A stretch of 64,000 nucleotides of DNA from an uncultured Alphaproteobacteria bacterium (GTDB lineage Bacteria; Pseudomonadota; Alphaproteobacteria; HIMB59; GCA-002718135), in the NCBI GenBank assembly GCA_902540265.1, contig CACBLW010000002.1, positions 1 through 64,000 on the forward strand, read 5' to 3'. Positions 61,379 through 64,000 of this stretch are shown here, piece by piece. The notes under the pieces are model-generated. The model searched no databases. It had not been told where the DNA came from and was given only the letters and a program-made list of their open reading frames with translations. Each line of letters begins with the position of its first letter. The stretch's first letter is position 1. The position numbers and the translations under genes were made by a program.

Positions 61379-61942
61379 CTATCTCTCTAATACTTCGTAT
61401 CCAAACTGATCCGCTGTTTCAAGAAGGATCTCCCAAATTGATAAAGCAAAACCTCTTGGTATATATAGACAGTAGCTATTGGAAGTTATTTTAAATAGCT
61501 TAACACTTACATGATGAATAGCTGTGCTAGCAGAAGATAAATCTGGAAAATTCCTAGCTCTTAAATCAATTGGAAGATGTCTATTTAAAAATAATGATGA
61601 ATTATCTCCTGTAATTTCAATACCTGTGAAAGCATGCGAGATGTCTAAAATTGTTGCGATTTGCTCACTTATTTCAATTTCTTTATTAAATAGCCACCAT
61701 TTCAAAGGTTCCATTCTCCATAATGATTTATTTTCAAAAATTATCCCTTTATTAAAACTAGGAATATTTTTAATTTTTAGTTCTTTTGATAGTAAATTAT
61801 TCATTTCATAAATTTTGTCAGGCCAACAAGCAATTTGCAAAATTTCTAAACTTTTTAATTCTTTAAATGTTAGGGATTGTTTCTCACTTGATGAATATTT
61901 TCCAACCTTATAAATTGTTTCTAGTGCAGAATGTCTATGCAT
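61379..61942 (-). CDS. soxG: Sarcosine oxidase subunit gamma
   Basis: MHRHSALETIYK...; LSSASTAIHHVSVKLFKITSNSYCLYIPRGFALSIWEILLETADQFG; overlaps soxA stop. Confidence 0.87.
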   Translation of the reverse strand: MHRHSALETIYKVGKYSSSEKQSLTFKELKSLEILQIACWPDKIYEMNNLLSKELKIKNIPSFNKGIIFENKSLWRMEPLKWWLFNKEIEISEQIATILDISHAFTGIEITGDNSSLFLNRHLPIDLRARNFPDLSSASTAIHHVSVKLFKITSNSYCLYIPRGFALSIWEILLETADQFGYEVLER

Positions 61943-64000
61943 ACATTCGTTCTCCTTTAGGATCAATCATATGTGGTGAAACAACTTTTAAATTCATTTG
62001 TTTATTTCTTACAGGATCTGCCCCAACTAAATTGGTATCTTTCCATTTATCTAAACCACCCTTGACAAAACCTAATCCAATCCAATGTCCAAGTTCAGGA
62101 GAATAAGTAACTGAAGTAATTCTTCCGATACCCTGTCCTTTAATATTATTTTTTTCACAGACAATAGTTCCAGCATTAAAAGTTTCCTTTAAGTTTGTAG
62201 GAAAGAAACCTACTAGAATTTCTCGATCATTATTTTTTAATACTCCTCGTTTTCTCATTGCGCTTCCAATATATGATTTTTTTGTAGAAGCCATTTTGCT
62301 TAAACCTGCATCATCAATTGTTACCCTTCCATCAAGCTCAGCGGCTGTTACATGACCTTTTTCAACTCTAAGTGCGCCTAAAGCTTCTAATCCATATAAA
62401 CATCCATCATATTTTTTTGCATTTACCCAAAGTAGGTCCATCATTGTATTAGCAAAATCTGATTTGACATAAACTTCAAAAGCTAATTCACCTGAAAAAC
62501 TAATTCTTGCAATTCTACAAGGAATATTACCTTTAAGAAATGTTGAAGTAACACCCATAAAAGGTAAGTTATTATTAGTTACAACCAAAGAATCATCGAC
62601 ACAATTATTGAGAACTTCTCTAGATTTAGGTCCTGCAACTGATACGCCTGCCCATTGTTCAGAAACACTAGTCACATTAACATTAAGATCTGTCCATCTA
62701 GTTTGAAGTAATTCTTCTAACCATGACAACACTTTTGCAGCTTCACCTGTAGACGTCGTCATAAAATATTCATTTTCTGCTAATCTCCAAGATGTGCCAT
62801 CATCCATTACAATACCGTCATCACGCAACATGATACCGTATCTAGCTCTTCCAACTTGTAGTTTTGAAAAACCATTCGAATAAATTCTATTTAAAAATTC
62901 TGTAGAGTCTGGTCCTTGAATAGCTATTTTGCCTAATGATGTTACATCACAAATTCCAACTGTTTTTCTTACTGTTGATGCTTCTCTTATATAAGAGTCA
63001 CTTAAAGTTTCATTTTCTTTGGGATAATACCAAGGTCTTTGATACAATCCAACTTCAATCATTTTTGCACCATGATCAATATTCCATTGATGCATTGGCG
63101 TTACTCTTAACGGCCTAAAATGTTTTCCAACATTTCTTCCGCTTAAGGCACCTATAGATACAGGAGTATAAGGAGGTCTAAAAACAGTAGTTCCAACTTC
63201 TGGAATTTCTTTATTTAAAAGTTCAGCCATTAAAGACAATCCAATGATATTTCCCATTTTTCCTTGATCGTTTGCCATACCTAAAGTTGTGTATCTTTTA
63301 AGATGCTCTACCGAAATGAAACCTTCACGATGTGCGAGTCTTACGTCATCTGTTGTTACATCATGTTGATAATCTACAAAACTTTTTGATCTAGATTTTT
63401 TATATTTTACTTCATAAAGTGGTTGTATGGGATTTTTCCATCCACCAGGTTTTGGGAAAAAATAATTTGTTTTAGAAATACCTAAACGGTTCAAGGCATC
63501 AGTAGTTCCTGCTATCCCAGAAGCAATACAATCATTTTTATTCCATAAACCTCTAGAAGAACCTACCATTGTAATATTTTCTTTTGTGTCACTTGGTAAA
63601 AAACAAGCATTGTTATAATCCCATTTAGGCTTTACGCCTCTGTGAGATAACAAATGTACAGCAGGTGACCAGCCACCTGATAATAGAACCTGATCACAAT
63701 TTATAGTTTCAGATTTATTAATAATTTCAATTTTTGATATATCTAAACTATCAATTTTTTTTGAACCATTAATATTGTAAGGTACATACCCTTTTCTAAT
63801 TTCAAAACTTTTATTTGTCTCAATTTCAAAATTAGTTCGTGAATCAAGAACAGTTACATTGGCCCCAGCTTCTGATAATTGATGTGCTGTTTCATAAACA
63901 GAATCATTATTTGTAGCTATCACAATTCTTTTTCCAGTGAGTACACCATATCTATTCAAATAATGCTTTGATGCATTTACGGTCATTACACCAGGAATAT
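61935..64000 (-). CDS. soxA: Sarcosine oxidase subunit alpha, 5' truncated by window edge
   Basis: FAD/NAD domain then GcvT-like domain (RYGIMLRDDGIVMDDGTSWRLAENEYFMTTSTG; RISFSGELAFEVYV); reading frame continues beyond 64000. Confidence 0.94.
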   Translation of the reverse strand, partial: IPGVMTVNASKHYLNRYGVLTGKRIVIATNNDSVYETAHQLSEAGANVTVLDSRTNFEIETNKSFEIRKGYVPYNINGSKKIDSLDISKIEIINKSETINCDQVLLSGGWSPAVHLLSHRGVKPKWDYNNACFLPSDTKENITMVGSSRGLWNKNDCIASGIAGTTDALNRLGISKTNYFFPKPGGWKNPIQPLYEVKYKKSRSKSFVDYQHDVTTDDVRLAHREGFISVEHLKRYTTLGMANDQGKMGNIIGLSLMAELLNKEIPEVGTTVFRPPYTPVSIGALSGRNVGKHFRPLRVTPMHQWNIDHGAKMIEVGLYQRPWYYPKENETLSDSYIREASTVRKTVGICDVTSLGKIAIQGPDSTEFLNRIYSNGFSKLQVGRARYGIMLRDDGIVMDDGTSWRLAENEYFMTTSTGEAAKVLSWLEELLQTRWTDLNVNVTSVSEQWAGVSVAGPKSREVLNNCVDDSLVVTNNNLPFMGVTSTFLKGNIPCRIARISFSGELAFEVYVKSDFANTMMDLLWVNAKKYDGCLYGLEALGALRVEKGHVTAAELDGRVTIDDAGLSKMASTKKSYIGSAMRKRGVLKNNDREILVGFFPTNLKETFNAGTIVCEKNNIKGQGIGRITSVTYSPELGHWIGLGFVKGGLDKWKDTNLVGADPVRNKQMNLKVVSPHMIDPKGERMYA

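Noticed and set aside
61524-63118. + strand ORFs opposite soxG/soxA (61524-61811, 61867-62106, 62936-63118)
   Set aside because: Antisense shadows of confident sarcosine oxidase subunits.
1-64000. Mobile elements, CRISPR arrays, toxin-antitoxin or phage-defence modules, tRNA genes
   Set aside because: No transposase/integrase motif, spaced repeat array or defence-domain combination seen; intergenic gaps are too short for tRNA clusters and none was recognised by eye. A tRNAscan/Infernal run would be decisive.

Overview
AT-rich, gene-dense chromosomal window. Product families suggest a streamlined marine alphaproteobacterium of SAR11/AEGEAN-169/HIMB59-like type; this is inferred from gene content, with no phylogeny run. 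About 57 protein genes, no rRNA, tRNA, CRISPR array or transposase recognised. Left part is housekeeping: cyclophilin, RidA, FemAB-like, ClpA/ClpS, a PBP5-type carboxypeptidase with SPOR domain, phosphomannomutase, UDP-glucose dehydrogenase. The rest is a run of catabolic/transport islands: (i) FrcABC-like CUT2 sugar ABC with a ThuA/ThuB-like pair, bracketed by two paralogous fatty-acid-desaturase-family proteins; (ii) AglEFGK-like ABC next to GlpD; (iii) amino-sugar island (cytoplasmic GH20, NagA, NagB-II-like SIS protein, CUT1 ABC without ATPase, GMC oxidoreductase, enolase-superfamily enzyme, galactokinase); (iv) polyol/uronate dehydrogenase island with UxaA-type dehydratase; (v) polyamine-type ABC with a glutamine-synthetase-like ligase and dehydrogenases; (vi) sarcosine oxidase (SoxA/G) next to an uncharacterised two-gene unit and an M19 dipeptidase-like gene. 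Most interesting signals: a structured intergenic element with a Shine-Dalgarno-preceded 10-codon ORF and U-tract downstream of glpD (22605-22685); strong hairpins directly after all four ABC binding-protein genes; five of nine convergent gene pairs overlapping by exactly one 4-nt stop-stop tetramer; and the uncharacterised pair beside sarcosine oxidase.
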